Positions 54,232 through 63,738 of a stretch of 64,000 bases of DNA are shown piece by piece. The position numbers and the translations under genes were made by a program. The stretch is from Cronobacter muytjensii ATCC 51329. GTDB lineage: Bacteria > Pseudomonadota > Gammaproteobacteria > Enterobacterales > Enterobacteriaceae. The stretch spans positions 372,001-436,000 of the forward strand of contig NZ_CP012268.1 in the NCBI RefSeq assembly GCF_001277195.1, written 5' to 3'. Position 1 is the stretch's first letter. Every line of letters begins with the position of its first letter. The notes beneath the pieces are model-generated. The model was given only the letters and a program-made list of their open reading frames with translations, did no database searches and was not told the DNA's origin.

Positions 54232-55644
54232 ATGTCACTCAGTCGGCGTCAGTTTATTCAGGCATCGGGCGTTGCGCTCTGCGCGGGCGCGGTGCCGCTG
54301 AGGGCACACGCCGCAGGCCAGCAGCCGGCGCTGCCGGTGCCGCCGCTTCTGGAGTCGCGCCGCGGCCAGCCGCTGTTTCTGACGCTCTCCCGCGCCCACT
54401 GGTCTTTCGCGCCGGGTACGCGCGCGCAGGTCTGGGGATTCAACGGCCGCTATATGGGGCCGACCATCCGCGTCTGGAGCGGCGACGACGTGAAGCTGAT
54501 TTACAGCAACCGTCTGCAGGAAAACGTCGCCATGACGGTGAGCGGGTTGCAGGTGCCGGGGCCGCTGATGGGCGGCGCGGCGCGCATGATGTCGCCCGGT
54601 GCCGACTGGGCGCCGGTATTGCCGGTACGCCAGGCCGCCGCCACGCTCTGGTATCACGCCAATACCCCCAACCGTACCGGCCAGCAGGTCTATAACGGTC
54701 TGGCAGGCATGTGGCTGGTGGAAGATGCCATCAGCAAAGCGCTGCCGGTGCCGAATCACTACGGTGTGGACGATTTCCCGATCATTATTCAGGACAAGCG
54801 CCTCGACAATTTCGGCACGCCGGAATACAGCGAGCCGGGCAGCGGCGGTTTTGTCGGCGATACGCTGCTGGTTAACGGCGCGCAGAGCCCCTATGTGGAA
54901 GTCTCGCGCGGCTGGGTGCGCCTGCGCTTGCTGAACGCCTCTAACGCGCGCCGTTATCAGCTTCAGGTGAGCGACGGGCGTCCGCTGCATGTGATTGCAG
55001 GCGATCAGGGCTTTCTGCCTGCGCCGGTCGCGGTCAAACAGCTCGCGCTGGCACCGGGCGAGCGCCGCGAGGTGCTTATCGACATGACCAACGGCGATGA
55101 AGTCTCCATCACCTGTGGTGAAGCGGCGTCCATTATGGACCGCATTCGCGGCATCTTTGAGCCTTCCAGCATTCTTATCTCTACGCTGGTGCTAACGCTG
55201 CGGCCCACCGGCCTGCTGCCGCTGGTGACGGATACCCTGCCGATGCGCCTGCTGCCGGATGAGATTATCAACGGCGCGCCGGTGCGCAGCCGTGATATTA
55301 CGCTCAGCGACGATCCTGGCATTAACGGGCAACTGTGGGATATGAAACGAACCGACGTGCAGACCCAGCAGGGCGCGTGGGAGCGCTGGACGGTGCGCTC
55401 GGATATGCCGCAGTCGTTCCATATGGAAGGCGTGAGTTTTCTTATCCGCAGCGTCAATGGCGCCGCGCCGTTCCCGGAAGATCGTGGCTGGAAAGATACG
55501 GTCTGGGTGGATGGTCAGGTGGAATTGCTGGTGTACTTTAGCCAGCCGTCCTGGGAGCATTTCCCGTTCCTCTATTCCAGCCAGACGCTGGAGATGGCCG
55601 ATCGCGGTTCGGTTGGGCAGATGGTGGTAAATCCGGCGCCGTAA
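54232..55644 (+). CDS. ftsP: Cell-division protein FtsP (SufI)
   Basis: Periplasmic protein that stabilises the divisome under stress. 470 residues, as in E. coli. The twin-arginine signal SRRQFIQASGVAL and an AHA cleavage region direct Tat export. The fold is multicopper-oxidase-like, but the copper-ligand His clusters are mostly lost, as in E. coli SufI. Follows plsC by 49 bases. Confidence 0.97.
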   Translation: MSLSRRQFIQASGVALCAGAVPLRAHAAGQQPALPVPPLLESRRGQPLFLTLSRAHWSFAPGTRAQVWGFNGRYMGPTIRVWSGDDVKLIYSNRLQENVAMTVSGLQVPGPLMGGAARMMSPGADWAPVLPVRQAAATLWYHANTPNRTGQQVYNGLAGMWLVEDAISKALPVPNHYGVDDFPIIIQDKRLDNFGTPEYSEPGSGGFVGDTLLVNGAQSPYVEVSRGWVRLRLLNASNARRYQLQVSDGRPLHVIAGDQGFLPAPVAVKQLALAPGERREVLIDMTNGDEVSITCGEAASIMDRIRGIFEPSSILISTLVLTLRPTGLLPLVTDTLPMRLLPDEIINGAPVRSRDITLSDDPGINGQLWDMKRTDVQTQQGAWERWTVRSDMPQSFHMEGVSFLIRSVNGAAPFPEDRGWKDTVWVDGQVELLVYFSQPSWEHFPFLYSSQTLEMADRGSVGQMVVNPAP

Positions 55645-55657
55645 GGCGTTGAGAGTG

Positions 55658-55685
55658 AAAAAAGCCGCTGCGAAGCGGCTTTTTT
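55658..55685. terminator. Terminator after ftsP
   Basis: AAAAAAGCCGCT-GCGA-AGCGGCTTTTTT, fully symmetrical, so able to act in both directions between ftsP and convergent hemW. Confidence 0.92.
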
Positions 55686-55816
55686 GTACCTGAGCCTCAA
55701 GGTGGATACGCTTTGCTTATCCAGCCGATCAAGGCTATATCCATAAGCAGAGCGGGTAAGCGCGGCGTCACTGCCATTGAGGCCGTAACCCGGCACACCC
55801 GCGTTGTCAAAAGCCG

Positions 55817-56953
55817 TTATTCCGTCAGGAACAGCTCCAGCAGCGAGTTCAGAAACAGCTTACCGTGCCCGGTGATCTGCCAGTTCTCCGGTGTCTCCAC
55901 CAGATAATTGCGCGCAATCGCCTCGTCAATCTGCGGGCGGATGGCGGCTTCATCAAGCCCCGTATAACGGTGAAACTCGGCGCGCGGCGCGGGCTCCAGC
56001 AGGCGGAAACGGTTCATGAAAAACTCAAACGGTTTGTCCTGCGTCTCAACCTCATGCTGCTTATCGAGATAAGTGCCGGTCATATAGCCGCGTGGATGGC
56101 GGGTTTTGGCGGTACGCAGAATACGCCCGTCCGCGAGCGTCACTTTGCCGTGCGCGCCGCATCCGATGCCGAGATAATCCCCGAAGCGCCAGTAATTCAG
56201 ATTGTGCTGGCACTGGTAGCCCGGTTTCGCGTAGGCCGACGTCTCATACTGCTCATACCCGGCGGCGGTTAGTAACTGATGACCCTGCTCGAAGATATCC
56301 CATAGCGCGTCGTCATCAGGCAGCACAGGCGGGCGCGAGCCAAACAGCGTGTTCGGCTCAATAGTCAGTTGATACCAGGACAGATGCGGCGGATTAAGCG
56401 CGATAGCCTGACGCAGATCGTCCAGCGCCTCGGCGAGCGACTGATCCGGCAGACCGTGCATCAAATCAAGGTTAAAGCTGCGCAGCCCAAGACCGCTCGC
56501 CAGCCGTGCCGCGCGCTTTGCTTCTTCCGGCCCGTGAATACGGCCAAGACGCGTAAGCTTCGGCTCGCTAAAGCTCTGCACGCCGATGGAAATTCGGTTC
56601 ACGCCTGCGCGCTGATACTCGACAAAGCGGTCGGCTTCAACGGTGCCGGGGTTGGCTTCCATTGTAATTTCAGCATCCGCTGCCAGGTTCAGACGCGCAC
56701 GCACACCGTCCAGCAAGGTTTGCATCGCCGGGCCGGAGAGGAGGCTCGGCGTCCCGCCGCCGATGAAAATCGTCTTCACTTCGCGGCCCTGCGCCCAGGG
56801 CGCATCGTTATCCAGATCGCGTAACAGATGCTGGACATAATCGTCGTGCGGCACTTCGCCCTTCAGCGCGTGGGAGTTGAAGTCGCAATAGGGGCACTTC
56901 TGTACGCACCAGGGAATGTGGATATAAAGACTTAAGGGTGGCAAATCAGCCAT
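55817..56953 (-). CDS. hemW: Haem chaperone HemW (radical SAM)
   Basis: 378 residues, as in E. coli. The radical-SAM [4Fe-4S] cysteines are C16, C20 and C23 (CVQKCPYC). It has [10 protein letters not shown] and MEANPGTVE motifs of the HemN-like family. Unlike HemN it is not a coproporphyrinogen dehydrogenase; it binds haem and delivers it to respiratory enzymes. Overlaps rdgB by 8 bases. Confidence 0.96.
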   Translation of the reverse strand: MADLPPLSLYIHIPWCVQKCPYCDFNSHALKGEVPHDDYVQHLLRDLDNDAPWAQGREVKTIFIGGGTPSLLSGPAMQTLLDGVRARLNLAADAEITMEANPGTVEADRFVEYQRAGVNRISIGVQSFSEPKLTRLGRIHGPEEAKRAARLASGLGLRSFNLDLMHGLPDQSLAEALDDLRQAIALNPPHLSWYQLTIEPNTLFGSRPPVLPDDDALWDIFEQGHQLLTAAGYEQYETSAYAKPGYQCQHNLNYWRFGDYLGIGCGAHGKVTLADGRILRTAKTRHPRGYMTGTYLDKQHEVETQDKPFEFFMNRFRLLEPAPRAEFHRYTGLDEAAIRPQIDEAIARNYLVETPENWQITGHGKLFLNSLLELFLTE

Positions 56954-57539
56954 TACGTATTGCTTCCAGTAATAATTTCAGCGCCTGCCCGCGGTGGGAG
57001 ATAGCGCTTTTCTCTTCACGCGTCAGCTCGGCGGCGGTTTTGCCCTCGGAGGGGACAAAGAAAATCGGGTCGTAGCCAAAGCCGCCGTTGCCTGCCGCTT
57101 CACGGGTGATCACGCCCGGCCAGCTGCCGTGACAGACAATCGGTGTGGGATCTTCCGCGTGACGCATATAGACCAGTACGCAGTGGAACTGCGCAGTACG
57201 CTGTTCGTCCGGGACATCTTTCAGGGCCACAAGCAGCTTTTCAAGATTCTGCTGGTCGGTGGCGTCCACCCCGGAATAGCGGGCGGAGTAAATCCCCGGC
57301 GCGCCGCCCAGAAAATCCACGGCCAGACCGGAGTCATCGGCAATCGCTGGCAGCCCCGTGATCTGCGCGGCGTGGCGCGCTTTCAGAATCGCGTTTTCGA
57401 TAAACGTCAGACCGGTTTCTTCGGCGGAGTCGACGCCGAGTTCGGTCTGCGCCACGATATCCAGCCCAAACTCCCGCAGTAATGAGGCGAGTTCGCGCAC
57501 TTTACCGGCGTTGCCGGTCGCGAGGACAACTTTCTGCAT
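56946..57539 (-). CDS. rdgB: dITP/XTP pyrophosphatase RdgB
   Basis: House-cleaning enzyme that hydrolyses dITP and XTP. 197 residues. Substrate-binding start [15 protein letters not shown], then [14 protein letters not shown], then GYDPIFFVP and the final [10 protein letters not shown] are family hallmarks. Three bases after yggU. Confidence 0.97.
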   Translation of the reverse strand: MQKVVLATGNAGKVRELASLLREFGLDIVAQTELGVDSAEETGLTFIENAILKARHAAQITGLPAIADDSGLAVDFLGGAPGIYSARYSGVDATDQQNLEKLLVALKDVPDEQRTAQFHCVLVYMRHAEDPTPIVCHGSWPGVITREAAGNGGFGYDPIFFVPSEGKTAAELTREEKSAISHRGQALKLLLEAIRNG

Positions 57540-57542
57540 AGC

Positions 57543-57845
57543 TCAATCCTGTAATGATTCGGTGACAGCCGCAACTTCCGTTGGGATCTGTTGGGGGTCG
57601 ATAATTTTGACTTGCTTATGACGGCCCAGTTCGCCTTTTTCAATCACTACCTGGCTTTTGGCCACGCGAAACTGTTTTGCGAGGTATTTAACCAGGTGGG
57701 CGTTGGCCTGACCGTCAACCGGCGGGGCGGTAATGGCGACTTTCAATTCGTCGCCATGTAACCCGATAATGCTGTCGCGGCTGGCTTTCGGCTGGATATA
57801 CAACCGCAACACCAGCCCGTCGACGGTTTTACTGACGGCACTCAC
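57543..57845 (-). CDS. yggU: DUF167 protein YggU
   Basis: 100 residues from a GTG start at 57845, which overlaps the yggT stop as GTGA and matches the E. coli N-terminus (MSAV). An in-frame GTG at 57857 would add four residues. Conserved core [14 protein letters not shown] and [13 protein letters not shown]. Function unknown. Confidence 0.88.
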   Translation of the reverse strand: MSAVSKTVDGLVLRLYIQPKASRDSIIGLHGDELKVAITAPPVDGQANAHLVKYLAKQFRVAKSQVVIEKGELGRHKQVKIIDPQQIPTEVAAVTESLQD

Positions 57846-58396
57846 AGCAGATTCCACAGCCCCGGGAAGAGATCCATGCCGAGGTAGTTCAGCAGATAAA
57901 GCAGGATAATCACGCCCATGGCGGAAAAATCGATGCCGCCCATCGCCGGAAGAATGCGGCGAACTGGAGCCATCAGCGGCTCGGTAAGCTGGATCAGCAC
58001 AAATTCAATCGGGCTGCGGCCCTGGCTTACCCAGCTCATCAGCGAGCGAATGATAATCACCCAGAAGACCAGCAGCCCGGCGGATTTCAGCAGCGACAAC
58101 AAGCCCACCACCAGGTTAAACGGATCGAGCGATAAGCCGCCCGACTGAATTAACAGCAGCAGCGGGAATTTCAGCGTCGAGAGAATAAACGCCACCAGCA
58201 GCGAGGCCGTGTCGACAGGCCCCATTGACGGAATAATGCGGCGCAGCGGGCCGATAATCGGCTGGGTAAATTTCACGACCGTCTGGGCGAGCGGGTTATA
58301 AAAATCGCAGCGCGACCACTGCATCCAGATGCGCAGCAGCAGCACCATCACATACAGCTCGATCACGGTTTTGACCAGGAAAGTCAACGTCAGCAT
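57842..58396 (-). CDS. yggT: YggT-family membrane protein
   Basis: 184 residues with four hydrophobic segments arranged as two YGGT repeats. The first carries [15 protein letters not shown] and the second [16 protein letters not shown]. Implicated in osmotic-shock or K+ uptake effects in E. coli; mechanism unknown. Between yggS and yggU. Confidence 0.93.
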   Translation of the reverse strand: MLTLTFLVKTVIELYVMVLLLRIWMQWSRCDFYNPLAQTVVKFTQPIIGPLRRIIPSMGPVDTASLLVAFILSTLKFPLLLLIQSGGLSLDPFNLVVGLLSLLKSAGLLVFWVIIIRSLMSWVSQGRSPIEFVLIQLTEPLMAPVRRILPAMGGIDFSAMGVIILLYLLNYLGMDLFPGLWNLL

Positions 58397-58411
58397 GGCG
58401 TTCCTCAGAAG

Positions 58412-59125
58412 TTAATGTTGAGCGGCGCGGGCATAATCGCGCGCGCCGAAAATCGCGGTACCAATGCGCACCATCGTGCTGCCTGCGGCGATGGCGGCTT
58501 CCATATCATCGCTCATGCCGAGCGAAAGCGTGTCTACCGTCGGGTAGCGGGCCTTAAGCGCGGTGAACGCCGCCGCCATCTCGCTGGCGACGGCAAACTG
58601 GCGCTCGTACGCTTTTTCCGGTGCCGGAATGGCCATCAACCCGCGCAGCCGCAGGCGCGGCAGGGCGGCCACCGCCGCCGCCAGCGCGTCCAGCTCGTCC
58701 AGGGCGATGCCGGATTTGCTCTGTTCATCGCTGATATTAACCTGAATCAGCACGTTAAGCGGCGCCATCTCGTCAGGGCGCTGCTCGTTCAGCCGGGTGG
58801 CGATGCGCAGCCGGTCGACGGTATGACACCAGTCGAAATGCTCCGCGACCAGACGGCTTTTGTTGGACTGCAACGGACCGATAAAGTGCCACGTCAGCCC
58901 GTCGACGCCCGTCTCGCGAAAATGCTGGATCTTGTCCACTCCCTCCTGCACATAGTTTTCACCGAATTCACGCTGCCCGGCGTCGATAGCTTCTGCTATC
59001 GCGCTCGCAGGTTTTGTTTTACTCACTGCAAGCAGCGTAACTTCTTCTGGAGCCCGGCCGCAGCGTTGTGCAGCCGCTGAGATCTTTTGCCGAACCTGCG
59101 CTAAGTTGCGTTCTGTCTCACTCAT
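58412..59125 (-). CDS. yggS: PLP homeostasis protein YggS (PLPBP)
   Basis: Binds pyridoxal 5'-phosphate without known enzyme activity and keeps vitamin B6 and amino-acid pools in balance. 237 residues. The Schiff-base lysine is K36 (AVSKTKP). FGENYVQE, WHFIGPLQSNK and the phosphate-binding LSLGMSDDMEAAI are all present. First gene of yggS-yggT-yggU-rdgB-hemW. Confidence 0.97.
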   Translation of the reverse strand: MSETERNLAQVRQKISAAAQRCGRAPEEVTLLAVSKTKPASAIAEAIDAGQREFGENYVQEGVDKIQHFRETGVDGLTWHFIGPLQSNKSRLVAEHFDWCHTVDRLRIATRLNEQRPDEMAPLNVLIQVNISDEQSKSGIALDELDALAAAVAALPRLRLRGLMAIPAPEKAYERQFAVASEMAAAFTALKARYPTVDTLSLGMSDDMEAAIAAGSTMVRIGTAIFGARDYARAAQH

Positions 59126-59140
59126 GGTTAGGGAAGCTAT

Positions 59141-60157
59141 ATGGAAATGGATGAATTAGTGGCGCTTAGTGTAAAGCATAATGTTTCGGATCTACACCTG
59201 TGTAGCGAGCTGCCTGCGCGCTGGCGCAGGCAAGGGCGGCTGGAGCCGCTTACGCACCCGGTGCCGAAGCCGGAAAACTTGCTGGCGCGCTGGCTCGACG
59301 ACGCCCATCAGCGCGAGCTTTCCGAGCGCGGGCAGACGGATTTCGCGGTGAGTCTGGCAGGCGGCGTGCGCCTTCGCGGGAACGCGTTTCGCCAGATGCA
59401 GGGCGTGTCGCTGGTCTTGCGCCTGCTGCCGCGTGGCTGTCCGCGGCTCGAGGCGCTGGGCGTACCGGCGGCGGTGCCGGGGCTGCTCAATATGCCGGAC
59501 GGCCTGCTGCTGGTCACCGGCGCGACCGGCAGCGGTAAATCCACCACGCTTGCGGCGATGGTCGGCTACCTGAACGAGACGCTCGACGGCCATATCCTGA
59601 CGCTTGAAGATCCGGTTGAGTTTTGTCATCAACCCGCGCGCTGTCTCATTCAGCAGCGTGAAATCGGCACCCACTGTCAGAGCTTCAGCGACGGGCTGCG
59701 CGGCGCGCTACGTGAAGATCCGGATGTCATTTTGCTGGGCGAATTGCGGGACAGCGAAACCATCCGGCTGGCGCTGACGGCGGCGGAAACCGGCCACCTG
59801 GTAATGGCGACGCTGCATACGCGCGGCGCGGCACAGGCCGTCGAGCGCCTGGTGGATGTCTTTCCGGCGGATGAACAGAACAAAGTACGCAGCCAGCTTG
59901 CGGGTAGCCTCAAGGCGGTGCTGGCGCAAAAGCTGGTGGCGGACGCGCAGGGCGGAAGGACGGCGCTTCATGAACTGCTGATTAACACGCCAGCGGTGGC
60001 GAACCTCATCCGTGAGGCGAAAACGCACCAGTTGCCAGGCCTGATGGAAACCGGCCAGCAGCACGGGATGCAGACGTTCGCGCAAAGTGTCGCGATGCGT
60101 CTCAACGAAGGCAGGCTGGCGCTGCAAAAAGAGGCCAGCGCCGCGCACTGGTGCTAA
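59141..60157 (+). CDS. yggR: PilT-like ATPase YggR
   Basis: 338 residues (E. coli 326). Secretion-type ATPase of the PilT group. Walker A is GATGSGKST (127-135), then Asp-box LTLEDPVEF, Walker B region EDPDVILLGELRDSETI and His-box GHLVMATLHT. No type IV pilus genes are nearby, so its partner is unknown. Only 15 bases separate its start from that of divergent yggS. Its stop overlaps that of the convergent oxidoreductase. Confidence 0.94.
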   Translation: MEMDELVALSVKHNVSDLHLCSELPARWRRQGRLEPLTHPVPKPENLLARWLDDAHQRELSERGQTDFAVSLAGGVRLRGNAFRQMQGVSLVLRLLPRGCPRLEALGVPAAVPGLLNMPDGLLLVTGATGSGKSTTLAAMVGYLNETLDGHILTLEDPVEFCHQPARCLIQQREIGTHCQSFSDGLRGALREDPDVILLGELRDSETIRLALTAAETGHLVMATLHTRGAAQAVERLVDVFPADEQNKVRSQLAGSLKAVLAQKLVADAQGGRTALHELLINTPAVANLIREAKTHQLPGLMETGQQHGMQTFAQSVAMRLNEGRLALQKEASAAHWC

Positions 60158-62412
60158 TGCACGTGGAGCGCGTAGAGCGCGGGCAGGCCGCCTGCAGTAC
60201 TGACAATCTCAAGCCGGATAACGCGCGCCGCGCTGGAGGCGTTGAGGCGGTGCTCGCAGACCGAGCGATGGTTATCGGCCACCTCCGCCAGCAGCGCGTC
60301 ATCAGCCCAGAGGCGGTAATGGGTGACGCAGTGGGGCGTCACGGCGCGGTCATGGCCCATCTGTACCGTCTCCATCGCGTTATCAAAATCGTTATCCAAG
60401 ATCAGCGTCAGTGCCTGGAACGCCTGGGGTTGCGGCCAGCGCCATTCGACGGCAGGAAGTGGATCGTCCATCGCGGGCACCCAGGCGTTGGTTTGCTGTT
60501 CCGGGCGCAGGCGGCCATTGAGCAGATTTTCCGCCGGGTAGCAGCGCAGCGGGGCATCGAGGCGCAGCGCGGGCATAATCTGGTGCGGACGGCGGCGCGG
60601 CAGCCAGAAATCGAACTCGTCCACGCCGTAGTCGCCGTCCACGACCTGGCGCGAGCGTTTGGCGACGCGGGCGTTCACGCTGTTAAACACCATCATAATG
60701 CCCGGCAGGTGCTGCGCGCTGAGCGCCAGCTCGACCCCGTCGCAGCGATCGAAAACGACAAACACGTAGCAGTCCGCTTCGGCGGTATGGCGCAGCGCCA
60801 CCCGGTACGAGGCGGCATCGCGAATCTCCAGTTCGCATTCGTCAAGCCAGCGCTCCGGCGTATAGTTGCCCGGCTTGTGACTGGTAAGCAACTGAACGCG
60901 CAGGCGCTGAGGTGCGTCAGCCCGCAACGTAAAATGCAGGGTGGGCAGCGATTGCCCGGCCCGCAGCGGCAGCAGCAGCGCGATGCGGGCCGACAGCGGC
61001 GCCCATTCGCCGTTCGGCGTCAGCTCAGCCAGTTGATATTCGCTGCTGACGCGAAGCTCTGCGCCGCGCGCCGGGTCGTTCAGCCGCTGGCGCGGAATAT
61101 AACAGCCCGTCGCCTGCACATGCTGTTGCAGCGCGCCAATGTGCTCGCGTGCTGCCAGCTGGCGCGGCGTGAGCGTCTGTTGATGGCAGATCGCCGCCGC
61201 GCGTCCCACGATTTCGCCCAGCAGTCCGCAGGTACACATCACGCGGGCGCTGCCGAAGGCGACATGCGAGGCGGAGATGAGCCGCCCGGTCAGAAAGAGA
61301 TTATCAAGCGAGCGGCTGTACAGGCTGCGCCAGGGAATGGTGTAGGTCCCTTTGCTGTGAAACTGGCGGCAGCCGTCGTGGGTGCTGTAGACGCCATCTG
61401 CCGGATGCAGATCGATAGACCAGCCGCCGTAAGCCACGGCGTCGTAATGGTCGCGCTGCTCGATAATATCCTGCTGGCAGAGCAGGTAATCTCCCATAAA
61501 CCGGCGGCTTTCGCGCTTGCCGGGGATGGTGCCGACCCACTCGATAGTCAGATTATCGGCATCGGGAAACTGTCCGGAGTTTTTAATATGATCCCAGACG
61601 CCCCAGACGATTTTCCACAGCTCCCATTTGATCTCTTCGCTCTGATGCACGGTGTCGAGGCGACCGCCCCATTCGAGCCACCAGAGATCGCAGCCGTTTA
61701 GCGTGGAAGTCAGACGCTGGTAGCGCGGGATGTCGGTGATGTCTTTCAGCGCGAACGACGGCGGGACGAAGCGCACTGGCCCGCTGGTCTGTTTGGTGTA
61801 GAAGTAAATTGAGTGGCCGAGTTTATGCCCGAAGCTGTCGCCCGGCGCCATTTTTTCGCCGAGCTCGTCAGCCTCTTCCGCGCCGACGCGAAACTCGGCG
61901 CCGGAGAGGTAGCCGAGTACGCCATCGCCGGTGGCGTCGCAAAACTGGCTGGCGGTAAGAGTATAAAACGTCTCGTTGATGGCGTTAAAGCCACGCACGC
62001 GTTGAATACGCCGGTCGTTGCTTTCCACCTCAAAAATCGCCGTGTTGAGCAGCAGCGTCAGGCCGGGCTGGGAGCGCGCCAGATCCAGCAACACCAGATC
62101 GAACATCACCGGATTGCCCTCTTTATTGCGCCAGAGGTTCTCTTCCAGGATCTCGCCCATAATACCGCCTTCGCGTGCCCAGCGGTTATTGTTGCCCATG
62201 TGTGAGGTTGCGCCGTTGGCCCACAGCCGTACTTCGCTGGAGGCATTGCCGCCGAGTACCGGTCTGTCCTGTACCAGGATCACGTGCAACCCATCGCGGG
62301 CCGCAGCCAGCGCCGCGCACAAACCGGCCAGCCCGCCGCCCGCCACCAGCAGATCGGCATGAAGATGCTCCTCAGGAAACGTGCGGTCGGCGCTGCGGGG
62401 AAAGATGTTCAT
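60154..62412 (-). CDS. Large FAD-dependent oxidoreductase with extra C-terminal domains
   Basis: 752 residues. N-terminal FAD-binding fold with AGGGLAGLCAALAAARDG (GGGLAG at 25-30) and VLGGNASSEVRLW after it, like the FAD_oxidored family (PF12831). The region to about residue 430 is the flavoprotein and ends LFLTGRLISASHVAFGSARV. About 320 more residues follow; the last part has a discoidin/F5-8-type look (LILDNDFDNAMETVQMGH and CVTHYRLWADD). No signal peptide, so probably cytosolic. Substrate unknown; a carbohydrate or polyol derivative is a guess. Divergent from an IclR-type regulator. Not present at this place in E. coli. Confidence 0.8.
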   Translation of the reverse strand: MNIFPRSADRTFPEEHLHADLLVAGGGLAGLCAALAAARDGLHVILVQDRPVLGGNASSEVRLWANGATSHMGNNNRWAREGGIMGEILEENLWRNKEGNPVMFDLVLLDLARSQPGLTLLLNTAIFEVESNDRRIQRVRGFNAINETFYTLTASQFCDATGDGVLGYLSGAEFRVGAEEADELGEKMAPGDSFGHKLGHSIYFYTKQTSGPVRFVPPSFALKDITDIPRYQRLTSTLNGCDLWWLEWGGRLDTVHQSEEIKWELWKIVWGVWDHIKNSGQFPDADNLTIEWVGTIPGKRESRRFMGDYLLCQQDIIEQRDHYDAVAYGGWSIDLHPADGVYSTHDGCRQFHSKGTYTIPWRSLYSRSLDNLFLTGRLISASHVAFGSARVMCTCGLLGEIVGRAAAICHQQTLTPRQLAAREHIGALQQHVQATGCYIPRQRLNDPARGAELRVSSEYQLAELTPNGEWAPLSARIALLLPLRAGQSLPTLHFTLRADAPQRLRVQLLTSHKPGNYTPERWLDECELEIRDAASYRVALRHTAEADCYVFVVFDRCDGVELALSAQHLPGIMMVFNSVNARVAKRSRQVVDGDYGVDEFDFWLPRRRPHQIMPALRLDAPLRCYPAENLLNGRLRPEQQTNAWVPAMDDPLPAVEWRWPQPQAFQALTLILDNDFDNAMETVQMGHDRAVTPHCVTHYRLWADDALLAEVADNHRSVCEHRLNASSAARVIRLEIVSTAGGLPALYALHVH

Positions 62413-62474
62413 AAGCTTGTATCCTTCTTAACTGGCATTACACTCATCACATTGTCATGCAACGGAACTTCGCT

Positions 62475-63167
62475 ATGTCCTCACAACCCAACCAGAGTCT
62501 GATCGATGGGATCCGCTGTCTGCAGTATCTGGTTTCGAGCGATCGAGCCATCGGTTGTCGCGAACTGGCCCGCCTGATGGGCATCAACACCACGCGCGTT
62601 AACCGTCTGCTGATGACGATGGCCTCCATCGGCCTCACCATGCAGGACGAGCAGCGCCGTTATCTGCCCGGTCCCGGCATCCACGCCCTGGCGGCGCAGG
62701 CGATCCGCGGCTCCGCGCTCTTCTCCCATGCGTTGCCGCAGCTTGAACAACACGCGCCGAAAGATGTCGTCGTGGCGCTCGGCGTGCTCTGGGAAGATCA
62801 AATCATCTATATCTACCACTCGACGCCCGGCAGCCAGATGAGCCAGGCCCTGGCCGGGTTTCGTATGCTGCCCGCCTGGCAGTCGGTTATCGGCATGGCG
62901 CTGCTCGCGGCTGAAAGCGATGAGGCGCTGGAAGGGCGCTTCACACCCGAGCAGTGGGCTCAACTGGCACCCCACGTGGCGCAGCAGCGCGAGCGCGGCC
63001 AGGTTATCTGGCGCCACGATGACGGCGAAGTCTCAATGGCGAAACCGCTTGGCATTCACAGCGCCGCGCTGGCGTTAGCCGGTATGTGGAATATCAGCGC
63101 GCCGGAAATCCACACCCGCCTTGAGCAATTGAATGAACTGACCATGCGGCTGGTAAAACCGGTTTGA
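62475..63167 (+). CDS. IclR-family transcriptional regulator
   Basis: 230 residues from the ATG at 62475; an ATG at 62457 is possible. N-terminal winged helix (IGCRELARLMGINTTRVNRLL, the recognition helix around TTRVNR), then an effector-binding domain of IclR type (LGVLWEDQIIYIYHS and LPAWQSVIGMALLAA). Only 62 bases separate it from the divergent oxidoreductase gene, so it is the likely local regulator of that gene, responding to a substrate or product. Confidence 0.8.
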   Translation: MSSQPNQSLIDGIRCLQYLVSSDRAIGCRELARLMGINTTRVNRLLMTMASIGLTMQDEQRRYLPGPGIHALAAQAIRGSALFSHALPQLEQHAPKDVVVALGVLWEDQIIYIYHSTPGSQMSQALAGFRMLPAWQSVIGMALLAAESDEALEGRFTPEQWAQLAPHVAQQRERGQVIWRHDDGEVSMAKPLGIHSAALALAGMWNISAPEIHTRLEQLNELTMRLVKPV

Positions 63168-63280
63168 CGGTCATTCTTTATGTTTCTTTTATAGAAACGA
63201 TTAGCGGCGCTAGCAAAGGCGTTACGACAGATCTGTGATCCGTGGCGGATTCATTAGCGGAAATAATCCGTTTAAGACGG

Positions 63281-63313
63281 GAGAAAAGGGCGCAGCGCCA
63301 GGCGACGCTGCGC
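63281..63313 (-). terminator. Stem-loop terminator after ruvX
   Basis: GCGCAGCG-TCGCCTGG-CGCTGCGC on the minus strand (63313-63290), followed by CCCTTTTCTCCC. Reasonable but with a short T-tract. Confidence 0.6.
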
Positions 63314-63321
63314 GTGAAACC

Positions 63322-63738
63322 TTAACCGTGTTGCTCGAAGTAACTTTCCAGAATAACGACCGCAGAGGCGGAGTCGACGCTGCCTTTGTTTAGCGCGCGA
63401 AACCCACCGCGCTCGAAGAGCCCGGCCCGGGCTTCCACGGTGCTGAGACGCTCGTCATGCAGCGTCACTTTAACGCCGAAGCGGCCATGCAGCCGGTTGG
63501 CGAAGGTGCGGGCGCGCGCCGTGAGCGGCTGTTCCGTTCCGTCCATATTCAACGGCAGGCCGACGATGATGTCATCCGGCTGCCACTCTTTCAGCAGGCG
63601 CTCAATGAGCGACCAGTCCGGGTTGCCGTTCTGCGCTTTGATCGCGTTCAGCGGACGAGCGGTGGCGGTCACGCGCTGTCCAATCGCCACGCCGATACTT
63701 TTGGTGCCAAAATCGAAGGCCAGCAGGGTACCGCTCAT
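63322..63738 (-). CDS. ruvX: Putative pre-16S rRNA nuclease YqgF (RuvX)
   Basis: 138 residues, RNase-H-like fold. [13 protein letters not shown] at the N-terminus gives the first catalytic Asp, and [10 protein letters not shown] and [10 protein letters not shown] follow. Proposed to finish the 5' end of 16S rRNA. Its ATG overlaps the yqgE stop (TAATG). Confidence 0.95.
   Translation of the reverse strand: MSGTLLAFDFGTKSIGVAIGQRVTATARPLNAIKAQNGNPDWSLIERLLKEWQPDDIIVGLPLNMDGTEQPLTARARTFANRLHGRFGVKVTLHDERLSTVEARAGLFERGGFRALNKGSVDSASAVVILESYFEQHG

Noticed and set aside
60151..61701. 516-codon open frame on the plus strand opposite the FAD oxidoreductase
   Set aside because: Low-complexity composition typical of antisense frames in GC-rich genes; the minus-strand protein has a clear FAD-binding motif.
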